From: Actinostola sp. cb2023
Lineage: Eukaryota > Cnidaria > Anthozoa > Actiniaria > Actinostolidae
Direction of reading: 5' to 3'
Length of the DNA stretch: 64,000 nt
NCBI GenBank assembly: GCA_033675265.1
Contig: JAUJYZ010001417.1
Coordinates: 1-64,000, forward strand
Part shown: piece after piece, positions 43,490 through 55,444 of the stretch
Position numbering within the stretch: position 1 is the stretch's first letter
How the letters are laid out: each line of letters starts with the position of its first letter
The notes under the pieces: model-generated
The model's database searches: none
Told to the model about the DNA's origin: nothing
Seen by the model: only the letters and a program-made list of their open reading frames with translations
Position numbers and translations under genes: made by a program

Positions 43490-46250
43490 CACCCAAGAAT
43501 GCTCAGCCAAAAAAATATGGGTCAGAATTTAGATTGATTGAAAGAAACTTGTGTCGACTTCCAAGAAAAAATACTTGTTTACAAAGAAAGGAAATTCTCT
43601 TCCATCAATGTATATTATTGATCAGGTCCTGTTACAAGATGTTGAAACCTTTTATCTTGAAACTGGAAATGTGACTGCATTTTTCATTGTGTAATCCCAA
43701 AGAATATGGTATGTTAAGAATATAAATTTATATGATTTATGAAATATGGTGTCATTTAAGCGTTTTTCCAGATTTCATTGTGTTCAATCCAGAAATGTGT
43801 ATTGTAGTAGTCCAGACTGTCATCAATATATTCAACACTGGCATCTTGGTGCATTTTGATTGGTCAGTCTGAAACCATATGGACCATCAAAATAAATTGT
43901 GATCACTTGAAATATGCCTTTTGAAGCTTCTCATTAAACTCACAGGTTGTTGCCCACAGCAGCTGTGTGACAGTCTTATAACCCGGTCTTTCAGCAAGTG
44001 AGCACATAATGAGCACTATTGGTAGATACAATATCTGTAGTCCTTGTGTAGTGTCCATGCCGCTCCTGCAACATGCTCTGTAACATCATTGTGGAATATT
44101 TAGCTCATTGGTGGATACTTCATCTGTGATCCTTGTATAGCGCCCATGCTGCTCCTGCAACAATCTCCGTAACATCATCAATATTTAGCACCATTGGTAG
44201 ATAGGTGTTGGTAACATCAGTGTTCTTGGTCAAGTCTCCTGCTCGTACTTTAGCTGTTCCTATTTCTTACAATGTTAATCATCGATACTGTGCTGTATCA
44301 TTGTCAGGTTTCAAACTTTGGGAATATATTGTTGTTGTATTCATTCTTAGAAATGGAACTTATTGAACAGTTACATGTATATTGATGACTGGAATGATAG
44401 AATACCTAGTATATTCTAATACTGTAATTTGAAAAGAATGCATCCAATATGTAAGACTACAATAGTGAAAATACTTCCACAGGAAAACAGTAGTCTGAAA
44501 TGTCAATTCCAAAAATTACTTTCAGCTGAAGTGAAAACGATACGAGTGAGAGAACAACAAAATGATCCAAACCACTATAAATTGCCCATAGATACACATG
44601 ATATGCCCATAGATAAACATGTTATGCCCATAGATACATTTTTTGGCTCAAGTGGTTGCTTTTTCGCTTGTGCTTTAAAGTTTAAAATGTAGCTGATTTC
44701 TCAAAAAGCAAAACTGAACGTTTTCTAATGGATTACATCTTTGCCCTATTTTTTTCCTTTCACCTAAGAATGATCAGCCAGGAAAATATTGGGTCAGAAT
44801 TTAGATTGATTGAAAGAAACTTGTGTTGACTTTCAAGAAAAAATATTTGTTTACAAATTAAGAAAGGAAACTCTCTTTCATCAGTGTATATAATTGACCA
44901 GGCCCTGCTACAAGATGTTGAAACCTTTTATTACTTGGCGTGGACAGACGCATAGTCTTAAAATGTTTTTTTCCACCGGCCGCGGGAAGCCAGTGAACAT
45001 CGCTCGATTCATTGTTGAAGAAAATAGACTATTTAGTTTGGAGGACTCGCCTGAATGATTATAGTTTCATGGTATTTGGCCAAGCAAGCGCTCAAAGTAC
45101 TGTGTATACAATTTTTCAACAAATAGTATTGTCTTAGACTTAGAAGTGTTTACTTCTGAGTTCTCCTGGAAGTTCCTTGCAATTTCGGGCTGTCAAGCAT
45201 CCAACAGTCTTACTCCATCTTTATCCCATACTTTCACAATAAGAATACTAGTATAGTGTTCGTGTTATTACTGAGTTTGTAAAAACTACAGTTGATGTCG
45301 TCATGTCGAGTGCCAGGCGATTCCAAATTCTGCATGCTCTATGGGTTACAAAGAAAGGATGAATGAAACTCTTTGCCCTATTTCTTTCCTTTCACCCAAG
45401 AATGATCAGCCAGGAAAAAATTGTGTCAGAATTTAGATTGATTGAAAGAAACTTGTGTTGACTTTCAAGATAAATAATTGTTTACAAATTAAGAAAGGAA
45501 ACTCTCTTTCATCAGTGTATATTATTGACCAGGCCCTGCTACAAGATGTTGAAACCTTTTATTACTTGGCGTGGCCGGACAGACGCATAGTCTTAAAATG
45601 TTTTTTTCCACCGGCCGCGGGAAGCCAGTGAACATCGCTCAGTTCATTGTTGAAGAAAATAGACTATTTAGTTTGGAGGCATCGCCTGAATGATTATAGT
45701 TTCATGGTATTCGGCCAAGCAAGCGCTCAAAGTACTGTGTATACAATTTTTCAACAAATAGTACTGTCTTAGACTTAGAAGTGTTTACTTCTGAGTTCTC
45801 CTGGATGTTCCTTGCAATTTCGGGCTGTCAAGCAGCCAAGAGTCTTACTCCATCTTTATCCCATACTTTCAAAATAAGAATACTAGTATAGTGTTCGTGT
45901 TATTACTGAGTTTGTAAAAACTACAGTTGATGTCGTCATGTCGAGTGCCAGGCGATTCCAAATTCTGCATGCTCTATGGGTTACAAAGAAAGGATGAATG
46001 AAACTCTTTGCCTATTTTTTTCCTTTCACCCAAGAATGATCAGCCAGGAAAATATTGGGTCAGAATTTAGATTGATTGAAAGAAACTTGTGTTGACTTTC
46101 AAGAAAAATAATTGTTTACAAATTAAGAAAGGAAACTCTCTTTCATCAGTGTATATTATTAACCAGGCCCTGCTACAAGATGGATGTTGAAACCTTTTAT
46201 TACTTGGTGTGGACAGACACATAGTCTTAAAATGTTTTTTTCCCCCAGCC
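43490..46250. repeat. About 635-bp tandem repeat, three close copies plus older ones
   Basis: The word AAGAATGATCAGCCAGG occurs at 44766, 45398 and 46032 (spacing 632 and 634), and a diverged form lies at 43495 (two unit lengths upstream). Other shared blocks are TTTTTTTCCACCGGCCGCGG and GTTGATGTCGTCATGTCGAG. Short open frames inside are not conserved between copies. Confidence 0.85.
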
Positions 46251-47196
46251 ACAGTAAGCAAGTGAACATCGCTCGGTTCGTTGTTGAAGAAAATAGACTA
46301 TGTGACATCATCATTACTGGAATCTTTAGTACTATTGGTAGATACTTTATGTGTGGTTGTCGAGTACTGTCCATGGTGCTCCTGCAACACTTTCTGCAAA
46401 ATCATCATTGGTTGAATATGTTTATCACTATTGGTAGATACTTCATGTGTGGTACTACTTGTGTAGTGTACTTGGTAGTGCTGCAACAATTTCCGCAGCA
46501 TCATCTTTGGTGGAATTGTTAGCATCGTTGGTAGATACTGTACTTCATCTGTGGTTGTGTATAGAACTTGTGATGATTCATGTAGGGATCACCCTGATCA
46601 CCATTTCAAATACATTTCATATTTTTTGCATTGCATAGCATTTTTCATTTCATAAACAACAACATATAAACAATATTGGTTTAAGATGATTACTTGTTAC
46701 AAAGAAATATTAAATAACTAGCATTTGAAGCCAAAAGCTGAGTGTTGAACATTGTCTTCTATGCCAATTGCTTTCTTTATAATTTAACAATTAGCTTTAA
46801 TTTAATTATGTTTAAAGAATGAAAATATTTACTTAGATGTTATACCATTAGAACTTCTCAAAAACATCCCCCATAATTTTCAGTGAGATTAACAAAGTCA
46901 ATGTCTTATTTGATTAGAATTATAGGCTATGGACATATGTTTATTGTAAGTAAGCATATGTTTTCAATTAAGTTCAATGCAGAAATAATTTGCAAGAGTG
47001 TGTTTTTCAAAGAGTATCAAAATTGTACAAGCCTGTAGGGCGATCGAGTGCAAATCATTCCAAAATGAATGAGAAATCGTATGATTATCAAATTAATAAC
47101 ATTCAGTGCAAATTAATCAGAAATGCTCTTAGCCAATCAGAATTGACAATATTTTCATGAATATTAATATAACAATTAAATTACAAAAAGTAATTA

Positions 47197-47366
47197 CAGT
47201 CTGACCTCTATAAAGCTGACACTTATTAAGCGGCCACCCTCTATCAAGAGGTCAGTTTTCAAAGTCCCAAATTGAGTTTCACACATACAAACAATGGATT
47301 TGCTACCTCTATTAATTGACCAGTTATCAAAGTCACAAGGGTGGCCACTTAATAGAGTTTGGACTG
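47197..47366. mobile_element. pogo/Tigger-like MITE, 170 bp, TA target
   Basis: Ends CAGTCTGACCTCTATAAAG and ATAGAGTTTGGACTG, flanked by TA on both sides. The CAGTC-ACCTCTAT end with TA duplication is typical of pogo-type Tc1/mariner elements. Confidence 0.75.
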
Positions 47367-48280
47367 TATTACCCAAATAATAATAATAATAATTCATTAA
47401 TATTATAATACAGTTCTTTACACATGTGATAGTAGTCATCTCAATATCTCAATACATATTATATATTGTTTCTCATTCTCGTGTGTAACAGTGTGTGTCC
47501 TGGTTGTTGTCTGGTCTAATGTCATTATAGTCATTGTGTCAAGTTAGCCTGAGTGCTGATCGACAGTATTCATCACAACTTCTCTGATGTATATTACGCA
47601 TAAAGGTGATAGTACTTATTCAAATCGCATGGACAGTATTCATCACAACATGTCTTACATATACCTATCATAAAAAGGTAATAGTATTCCAATCGCATGG
47701 ACAATATTCATCACAACTTCTCTTATGTATGCTATCATGTATAAAGGTCATAGTATTCCAACAGCATGGACAGTATTCAGCACAACTTGTCTTATATATT
47801 ATACCTATCGATTCAGTTTTCTACTTTCAGTATTTAATTATTGGACTCACATTTGTCAAAGTTTCAGTGAATAATCACAAAAAGGAAAATAAATAGACCA
47901 TCCCTCTTTGTTTTTAAAGCCGCCATTTTGAAATGTTTGAGACCTGTGCCTTAACTATCCTGAGAATTTGGTTTTCAAATAGAAATAAGACTTCAAGAAT
48001 ATTTTAACAACCCCATTTATAAACAGGATCTCAGTCCTACGTTTTGAATTGCACATTAACCCCGATTAGCCTGATATCAGTTTTACATACTCAGTTAACA
48101 TTGATCCTAAAAATTCCATACCTGATACCAGAGACGTTATTTACCATCAACTAGTCTTTACAGACATCGAATTGTCGATTGTACAGGGTTTTTTTAAACG
48201 AATATCTGCTCGTCTGTCAGTGGATCATGTCAGTCACTGAGTCAGCCTGCACATGCCAACACGTTATCACGTCAAGAAAC

Positions 48281-48800
48281 GGTTCCAACAATTGACCTGA
48301 AAAAAATGAATAAAGAGAATTATTGTTTCTACAGTAGTATAGAGCGAACATAAGTCCTTCAGTTCTGTCATTTTGGCAGTATTTTGAAACTTTTTACCTT
48401 GCGAAACGACGTCAAACACATTAACCCACAGAGAACTAAACTCGACGCCATGTTTCAACAATCACCCTGAAAAATAACATTATCAACTGAATAAAGAGAA
48501 ATTATTGTTTCTACAGTAGTATAGAGCGAACATAAGTCCTTCAGTTTTGTCATTTTGGCAGTATTTTGAAACTTTTTACCTTCAAAACGACGTCAAACAC
48601 ATCCCACAGCTTTGAGTTTGAAGAACTAGACGCCATGTTTCAACAATCACACTGAAAAATAACATTATCAACTGAATAAAGAGAAATTATTGTTTCTACA
48701 GTAGTATAGAGCGAACATAAGTCCTTCAGTTTTGTCATTTTGGCAGTATTTTGAAACCTTTTACCTTCAAAACGACGTCAAACACATCTCACAGCTTCGA
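48281..48800. repeat. Three tandem units of about 170-190 bp
   Basis: The block AGAGAATTATTGTTTCTACAG ... TTTGGCAGTATTTTGAAAC ... AACGACGTCAAACACAT occurs at 48310, 48495 and 48680, with small indels. Each contains a GCCATGTTTCAACAATC segment or its remnant. Confidence 0.9.
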
Positions 48801-48944
48801 AAAATCTTCTTCTATCTTGAGTTCTGACTTCTGTCACCTACAAATGTATTCACTTGTCACCTTCCATCACGTGCAACAACTGCCGCAAGGGATCATGGTC
48901 ATTTTAATATAACACAGGAATCCCAACATTATTGGTTTATTAGT

Positions 48945-49135
48945 CGGGCTTCCTGTGGAAGCTCCGACTCTAAAAATGAGCTCCGTTCTTCGTTGACCCC
49001 AAATGACTAATTGGGTTCTACAGCGCATGCACCTAGTTAGTCGGGCTTCCTGTAGAAGCTCCGACTCTAAAAATGAGCTCCGTTCTTCGTTGACCCCAAA
49101 TGACTAATTGGGTCCTACAGCGCATGCACCTAGAC
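48945..49135. repeat. Two tandem units of about 93 bp
   Basis: Both copies start with TAGTCGGGCTTCCTGT and end with CAGCGCATGCACCTAG. Confidence 0.92.
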
Positions 49136-49252
49136 ATGAAGTCTGGCCAAGAAAGATTACAAAGCACAAACCAATCAGGGAAAGCACCGGAGGTCAAGGG
49201 GCCAAAATATAAGTCTTTTCTCGTCTAAATCTGAATTTAGATTGAAACAGGA

Positions 49253-49812
49253 CGCTCTAGTAGCGTAGCCTGCGTAGCCAGGCTCTAGGGGAAAGAAGGA
49301 GGAGGGGTGGGGAAAGGGGAAGGGGAAAGAAGGAGGGGGACTGGAGAAGAGGGGGCGGAGAGAGGAGGAGGGAGAGCCTGCAGTCACCTATTGTTATTTT
49401 TCGTGCCGCCCCTAATTAAAAATTCATATACTGATGTGTCTGGAAATTGTAAGCTGTCAAAATTAGCCAATCAGAACCTAGCTGAATATGGTTTGTTGAC
49501 TTCCGGTGAAAAGTGTCAAAACACACGTGAAAAATTTCTCCAGCAGTTTTCCAATATGATGTCTAAATGGCAAGTAAATACGCTCTAAAATATAGCGAAA
49601 ACTTACAAAACGAAGTGTGCCGTTTGTGTAATTCTAGTTTAAGAGTTGTTTATGGGAATTGTGTCTCTAAAAAGTCTTTCATCAATCTCTTCAAACCATC
49701 GGGGAGACAGGAAAGTTTAGGAGTTGTGTGGGCAAACTCTTTGCAGAGTCTTGGAATAAACGTCGAAAACTCATGCAATCTCTCCCAAGTCCCCTACGCA
49801 GGCTATAGTAGC
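49253..49812. mobile_element. Possible MITE that captured a gene fragment
   Basis: GTAGCGTAGCCTGCGTAG at 49260 is mirrored by CTACGCAGGCTATAGTAGC near 49795-49813. The inner part contains a C-rich/G-rich stretch and a protein-like open frame (see 49567-49830). Ends are imperfect, so the limits are approximate. Confidence 0.45.
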
Positions 49813-49830
49813 GTGAAGTCGGGCTATTAA
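49567..49830 (+). pseudogene. Gene fragment with an N-terminal CxxC zinc-finger-like motif
   Basis: An ATG frame encodes NEVCRLCNSSLRVVYGNC, then SFINLFKPSGRQES, then WANSLQSLGINVENS. A CxxC pair followed by a basic stretch, an NLF-type loop and a leucine-rich SLGI segment recalls zf-AD-like N-terminal exons of metazoan zinc-finger or transposon proteins. The expected second cysteine pair is missing: the frame runs into the inverted end of the surrounding element. No donor of good quality was seen. Confidence 0.35.
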
Positions 49831-49834
49831 CGTT

Positions 49835-50828
49835 TTTACTGATATACTGTAAAGTTCGCAGTACTGAAATTGCAAGGAAAGCATGTTCTATCGAGCTCGA
49901 GTCATGCAACGACGAGCAACCAAAAACTGTTTCAATCGCACTGAAAATCGCACTATAAGATATCTATATTTAGTTCAAATAGGTTACATTTCATTTAGAA
50001 GCCCGACTTCACGCTAGAAGAGCGTCTAGTTTACTATATTACAGGAGCGTAGCGTGCTTTTTCCCCAATGTACGCACATAGCAATGAACGCCGAAGGCGT
50101 GAGCTTCTAGGGTGGTGAGGGGGCATGCCTCCCTGAAAATTTAGAAATCTAGAGCCTTGGAAATACCATTTTCTTCGTTTTCCAGCGGACTTTCTCGCTA
50201 CATAAATACATAGTAAAATGCATTTATCACTCAGTTTTTAGGGGGGATTTAATATGTAAAGGTTATCCCTGAAAGGATTTATGTAAAGGTTATGTAAAGG
50301 ATTTATGTAAACGGGTTATATACCGCTACCGTTATATATATCGCTAATAGCGATGTAACAACCAGAGGCGAAGCAGTTTTTTGGCATTTGTTTTGTTTTG
50401 AGACTATACTAACTACAATTATTATTATACATGCCTACAATGACTGACTGCAAGGGAAAATTTATTGGGGACACAATCTGACGAGCGGCGAAGACGCGAG
50501 CTCGTAGGGCCGGGATGCGAGGCCGATGCTCGCATTTTGAGGTATCGGGTCTCCAAAATAGCATTTTCCTGCATGCCTTCTGTGAGTAGTTTTTAGGAAG
50601 TTTAAACTGATTCAGCTGTGAAGATTTTGTCTTAGATTTCATGCTTTAAAAAAAATTATGTTTCTTATTATATTTATATTTTAAGTATTTTAAATTGTAC
50701 GTACGCTACGCCCCTGTATTCGTTCTCTTACCCAGACTCTTCTCAGCTTTCTAGCGAAAAATCGAAGGCACTGTAGCCTGCGAACAGGCAGTCCAACCAT
50801 TGTTTCTTTACTTTAATATAATAAACAA
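49835..50828. other. Region without a gene
   Basis: No supported coding exon. Contains GAAGCCCGACTTCACGC at about 49998, related to the GTCGGGCTTC ends above, and short repeats of TATGTAAAGGATTTATG at 50258-50310. Confidence 0.5.
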
Positions 50829-53153
50829 GACGCTCAATGAGCGTACACTCGGGCTTATGAAAAGGACAATGTCAGTTGCGTGAGGAGAGACCTGACAATG
50901 CCGACTGACAGTTGCGTGACGAGGGAGACTATATGTCTGATGAAGGGCTATGTACGATCTCGATTTACGAACATTGACCTTGCTCGATCGCCTTAAATGC
51001 TTTGATGTAGTTTTGAAGTACGATTTTTACGATTCCTTTTCCTTCTGAATTTTTCAAACGTGGAATAAAATAAACATCCATCATGAGTTACTGAAAATAA
51101 CTCGACTGGCTCGACTGTTTGCATGACTTCTGTACATATAGCTTTCTGTCAATAGATGGAGTTATACATCGTTGGTCGTGAGTTTAATTATAAACCTCGA
51201 CTGTTTGCATGACTTCTGTACATATAGCTTTCTGTCAATAGATGTAGTTATACATCGTTGGTCGTGAGTTTAATTATAAATACTCAAGGACATAACTGTA
51301 CACGTACTATTACAATTAGCAACAAACATGGCATAGCGAGGTCATGATAGTTTTTGAGTTCATTTCATTTGCTTTTCAGTCTCGACTGGCTCGACTGTTT
51401 GCATGACTTCTGTACATATAGCTTTCCATAATAGATGTAGTTACATCGCTGGTCGTGAGTTCAATTATAAATACTCAAGGACAGAACTGTACACGTACTA
51501 TTACAATTAGCAACAAAAGGCCTACTCTGGGGTCCAATGTCGCCTAATTACTCGGGCCCTTCCGAAGGAAGCCCGAGTTATAAAATGGGCTTTCTTGTTT
51601 TTAGTTTTTTTAGTTTTGTTTGGTCAAAGAATGAAGAAAGTATGCGACGTATTTGATCGTATCGAGTTTCAAGATTACTCGGCAGATAAGGGAAAACCAA
51701 CGACACACAGGACTCAAGTCGATTTGAATCTTAGTTTTGAAAGCAGCTGTAGATATTCAAGCTATTAAAAGGTCAGGATTCTAGTTCATCGTTCAATGAC
51801 TAGAAGTGGTAGAAGGACTAGAAGCTCGCTTAAAATATATTTAACAAAAACAAACGTGAGGGCGTTATCAGAACCATCTGACCTATGCAACCTCAAGACG
51901 TATCATGTACGTACTCACCCGACACATAGTCTCCCTCGTCACTCAACTGTCACTGATTGTCATGACGTCAGAGAAATGATATTAATAATAATAATAATAA
52001 TAATAATTTAATTCTTGGAAAAGCGCATTACATATAAATCTCAATGCTCTTTACAAGTAAATAAGAAAAATTGTATTATATTGTATTGAAGAAGCATGAT
52101 TGACTGAAGCCTTGCAAACAGTCGAGCCAGTCGAGTTATTTTCAATAACTCATGATGGATGTTTATTTTATTCCACGTTTGAAAAATTCAGAAGGAAAAG
52201 GAATCGTAAAAATCGTACTTCAAAACTACATCAAAGCAAAGGCGAGCAAGGTCAATGTTCGAAAATCCGTGTTCTTTTCAGTACGATGACAGTTGTATGA
52301 TCCTTGTGTGAGTCATACATCTATTACGCGACCTAATTTTAGAACTGCCGCGTAGCGCTATTTAAAACAGAATTTCCACGCTCAAAACAGGTCAGTGAAC
52401 GACAAAAAATATAATCGAAATCAAAACGTCCTTAGATTTTAGGGATCTATTACAGAAGAAGAAGCTGAATAGTCGGGTATTATGACAATGACTGTTGCGT
52501 GACGAGAGAGATTATTTGTGTCGATGAGCATCGATAAAGATCTCCGACTGTTCGAGGTACGTATATGGTACATCTTTAAACGTACTTGAGGTCACTTGAG
52601 GTTGCATATTCATGGCGCCACAAACGGGCCGAATATTTTCCGAACGCCTATCGAACTAAATCCGAAAGTATGATTCGCTCAATAAACGGATCAAATAGTT
52701 TCCGAGCCGTATATCGAACTAAATTCGAAGTATTCTTCGCTCAGGGCAGATACTGAGATAGTGCTAAGTCATGGTCTTCGACGACTAGAAGTGAAAGAAG
52801 CAGTTGACCTGTGCAGAAAAGAAATTATGTTGTATCCAAGGCAAGCCATCCATCAGTTCCTCTTAAATACGCTCTCACATACAAACGCATACGCCGATTC
52901 GTGTGGGCCAACTCTAAAAGATGTTGAGCGTTTTCGACAGGGCCTTCAGTTACACGAACTCATCAAAATCAAATCAATTGAACTCAAAGTCAAAAGGTAA
53001 TCAAATGAACTCAAAGTCAAAAGCAAATCAAATGAACTCGACACATATATACATAGTCTCCCTCGTCACGCAACTGTCAGTCATTGTCAGGTCTCTCCTC
53101 ACGCAACTGACATTGTCCTTGTCATAAGCCCGAGTGTACGCTCATTGAGCGTC
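50829..53153. mobile_element. Palindrome-tipped element, copy 2 (2.3 kb), with internal rearrangements
   Basis: Starts GACGCTCAATGAGCGTACAC and ends GTGTACGCTCATTGAGCGTC, with TCAGTTGCGTGAGGAG inside each end inverted. Inside, a block containing CTGTTTGCATGACTTCTG and CTTTCTGTCAATAGATG is repeated at 51110, 51200 and 51390 (and outside at 53360). The segment 50950-51090 recurs inverted at 52130-52270. An open frame at 52761-53000 is unassigned. Same tip as 17911-18479. Confidence 0.75.
51978..52080. repeat. AAT microsatellite joined to a SINE-like tail
   Basis: ATAATAATA repeats followed by AAAAGCGCATTACATATAAATC and GCTCTTTACAA. Similar microsatellite plus GCGC...GCTTTACAA structure at 63612-63730. 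Confidence 0.6.
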
Positions 53154-54479
53154 TTGTTATAATAACAAACATGACATAGCGAGGTCATGATAGTTTTTGA
53201 GTTCATTTCATTTGTTTTTCAGTTCATTTTTTGATGAGTTCGAGTTCGTGGAAGGCGAAGTCGTAGAACAGCCCTTTCGAAAACGCTCGAGGAAGATTTA
53301 GAGTATGCGTATCTGGTATGTAGTACGCGTATGCGTTTCGATGGCTTGCTTTTCAGTCTCGACTGTTTGCATGACTTCTGTACATATAGCTTTCCGTAAT
53401 AGATGTAGTTACATCGCTGGTCGTGAGTTCAATTATAAATACTCAAGGACATAACTGTACACGTACTATTACAATTAGCAACAAAAGGCCTACTCTGGGG
53501 TCCAATGTCGCCTAATAACAAACATGACATAGCGAACTAGAATCCTGACCTTTCGATAGCTTCAAGATCTACAGCTGCTTTCAAAACTAAGATTCAAATC
53601 TACTTGAGTCCTGCCTAGTGTCGTTTGTGTAAAACTACTTTAGTACGATCTCGATTTACGAACATTGACCTTGCTCGCCTTAAATGCATAGCTTTCTGTC
53701 AATAGATGTAGTTACATCGCTGGTCGTGAGTTTGATTATAACTAGAATCCTGACCTTTCAATATCTTGAAGATCTCAAACTGCTTTCAAATAATCTAAGA
53801 TTAAATAACTACTTGAGTACTTGAGTCCTTGAGTTTGTTTAGCGATTAGAGCGGGTTTCCGCGAATTCAGGGACCGGAGAGTAGCTTGCTCCCTTATCTG
53901 CTGAGTTATCTTGAAACTCGATACGATCAAATACTTGGCATTTTGTGTCCGACGAAAAAGAAAAAAAGAAAGTGTATTTTCTAACTCGGGCTTCCTCCGG
54001 AAGTGCCCGAGTAATGAGATTCGGCGTACGGCAGTCTCGGCTGATGTGTCACGCCCGAATTAAATTATTCAGTCTCGTATACTGTGCCCAGCGTAAACCA
54101 AAACTTGTAATCGAAATTTATCAAGCTGTTCTGAATCGCTTTGTAAGATAGGATAGTTTGGATTCAATACGTTTCTTCAACTTTTCCTAAAATCGTAGAA
54201 ATATTCGACTCACGTACGAATAACAAATGAGAGTCGGCGTACAGTTACCGTACGAATAGCCACTGCGTATTTTCATTTACTTACTGGCTATTTATCGACG
54301 GATTGTACCCCTCAAAACACTTTAAAGAAAATGTGAGCTCACTTCGCATCAGTAACGCCCACTAAAAAGCAAGCGTTTTACAGCAGTGATCGATGAGTAG
54401 AAACTTTCACATAAAGCTGGATCTTCTTTAAAGTGTTTTGAGGGGGACAATCCGTTAGATAGCCATGTAGTAAGTGAAT
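53154..54479. other. Region of repeat fragments, no gene
   Basis: Fragments of the block AGATGTAGTTACATCGCTGG recur at 53400 and 53705 (also 51430). AACAAAAGGCCTACTCTGGG occurs at 53480 and 51512. A foldback at about 54288-54466 pairs CCCCTCAAAACACTTTAAAG with CTTTAAAGTGTTTTGAGGGG. No coding exon recognised. Confidence 0.6.
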
Positions 54480-54790
54480 GAAAATAAGCTCCAACTTCAT
54501 CACAATTGGATAGTTTTATTTCAGACAATAAATACATACAATTGGCACGATTTCTCCGCCAAATATGTATAACCTTCAACATTTATTGCAATTGCAGTTT
54601 AGCCAACAAAGAAAATGCCAAGAATACTCCGATGTGAACTCGAACAAAATACGAAGACGATTCAACGGAAGTTGAGCTGCTCATATTAGTAGATTCCAGG
54701 CCATCTCGGAAAAATCCGCCATCTTGAAGTGGGCGTAAAATATAAAATCGCCCGGCCAGGTCGGCCGGTGATGATCCATAGCGCATGCTC
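54480..54790 (-). repeat. Interspersed repeat R1, copy 2
   Basis: Inverted copy of 17462-17775; shares CCACTTCAAGATGGCGGAT, GAGATGGCCTGGAATCTAC and TGTATGTATTTATTGTCTG. Confidence 0.8.
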
Positions 54791-55024
54791 ACTATCGACA
54801 CGCCGCTTGAACTTTGATTATCGGCATCATGTGTTTGCCATAGTTAAAACCAAATTGACAGCAAAAGAACAGTTATCAACCGGCTAACGAGATATAGATG
54901 TTGACCGGCGAGGTTAGACGAATCCGACTGAATACGTACGTTGTTCTGAGTTATTGGCCGCGTTACTGGGCCTGGGGAAGTGAACGGCGATGTGTGGCTC
55001 TCTAGCTAGTACCAGTATCTGGCC

Positions 55025-55319
55025 CATCCTCGGGAACCCAGGGGTATATATTCTGTCGCTCGTTACTCGCTCCCAGAGAAATACCCCTGGGAACGAAGTC
55101 TGTTGGAACTTGTTCCGGAAGTAAAAATTCAAAATGGCGGCTGTCCTATTCAAACCAGAATATACTTGATACTGATTGGTCGACCTTATTAGGTCGACCA
55201 ATCAGAAACGAGAGTACTTTTGACTTCCGGAACAAGTTCCAACAGACTTCGTTCCCAGGCGGTATTTCTCTGGGAGCGAGTAACGAGCGACAGAATATAC
55301 CCCTGGGTTCCCGAGGATG
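55025..55319. mobile_element. Foldback element, 295 bp, 9-bp TSD TATCTGGCC
   Basis: TATCTGGCC at 55016-55024 and 55320-55328. Ends CATCCTCGGGAACCCAGGGG and its complement, with arms of about 110 bp. A second short hairpin (GGTCGACCTTATTAGGTCGACC) forms the centre. The target length fits Mutator-like elements. Confidence 0.88.
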
Positions 55320-55444
55320 TATCTGGCCTCACCTTTCTCAATAACTAGTTATGTATAAATACTGGGCGCGAAAGAAATCCTAGAAAGACTACGAGAAGCG
55401 CGCGCATATAATCTAAGGAAACTGAGAAAAGTCTCTCGGCTCTC

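Larger units (their letters stand above)
41340..47821. mobile_element. Gene-less 6.5-kb element with about 260-bp inverted termini made of tandem repeats
   Basis: The left end GAAAACTGAATCGAT (41340) is mirrored by ATCGATTCAGTTTTC ending 47821. Both arms contain repeated blocks of TTGTGATGAATACTGTCCATG about 85-95 bp apart, and the match extends to 41600 and 47560. The interior has no recognised ORF, a GATA/GACA microsatellite, about 635-bp tandem repeats (43490-46200) and a nested pogo-like MITE (47197-47366). Target duplication not established. Confidence 0.7.

Noticed and set aside
52761..53000. 79-codon frame as a gene
   Set aside because: Lies inside a non-autonomous element, no recognised domain, no splice support; left unassigned.
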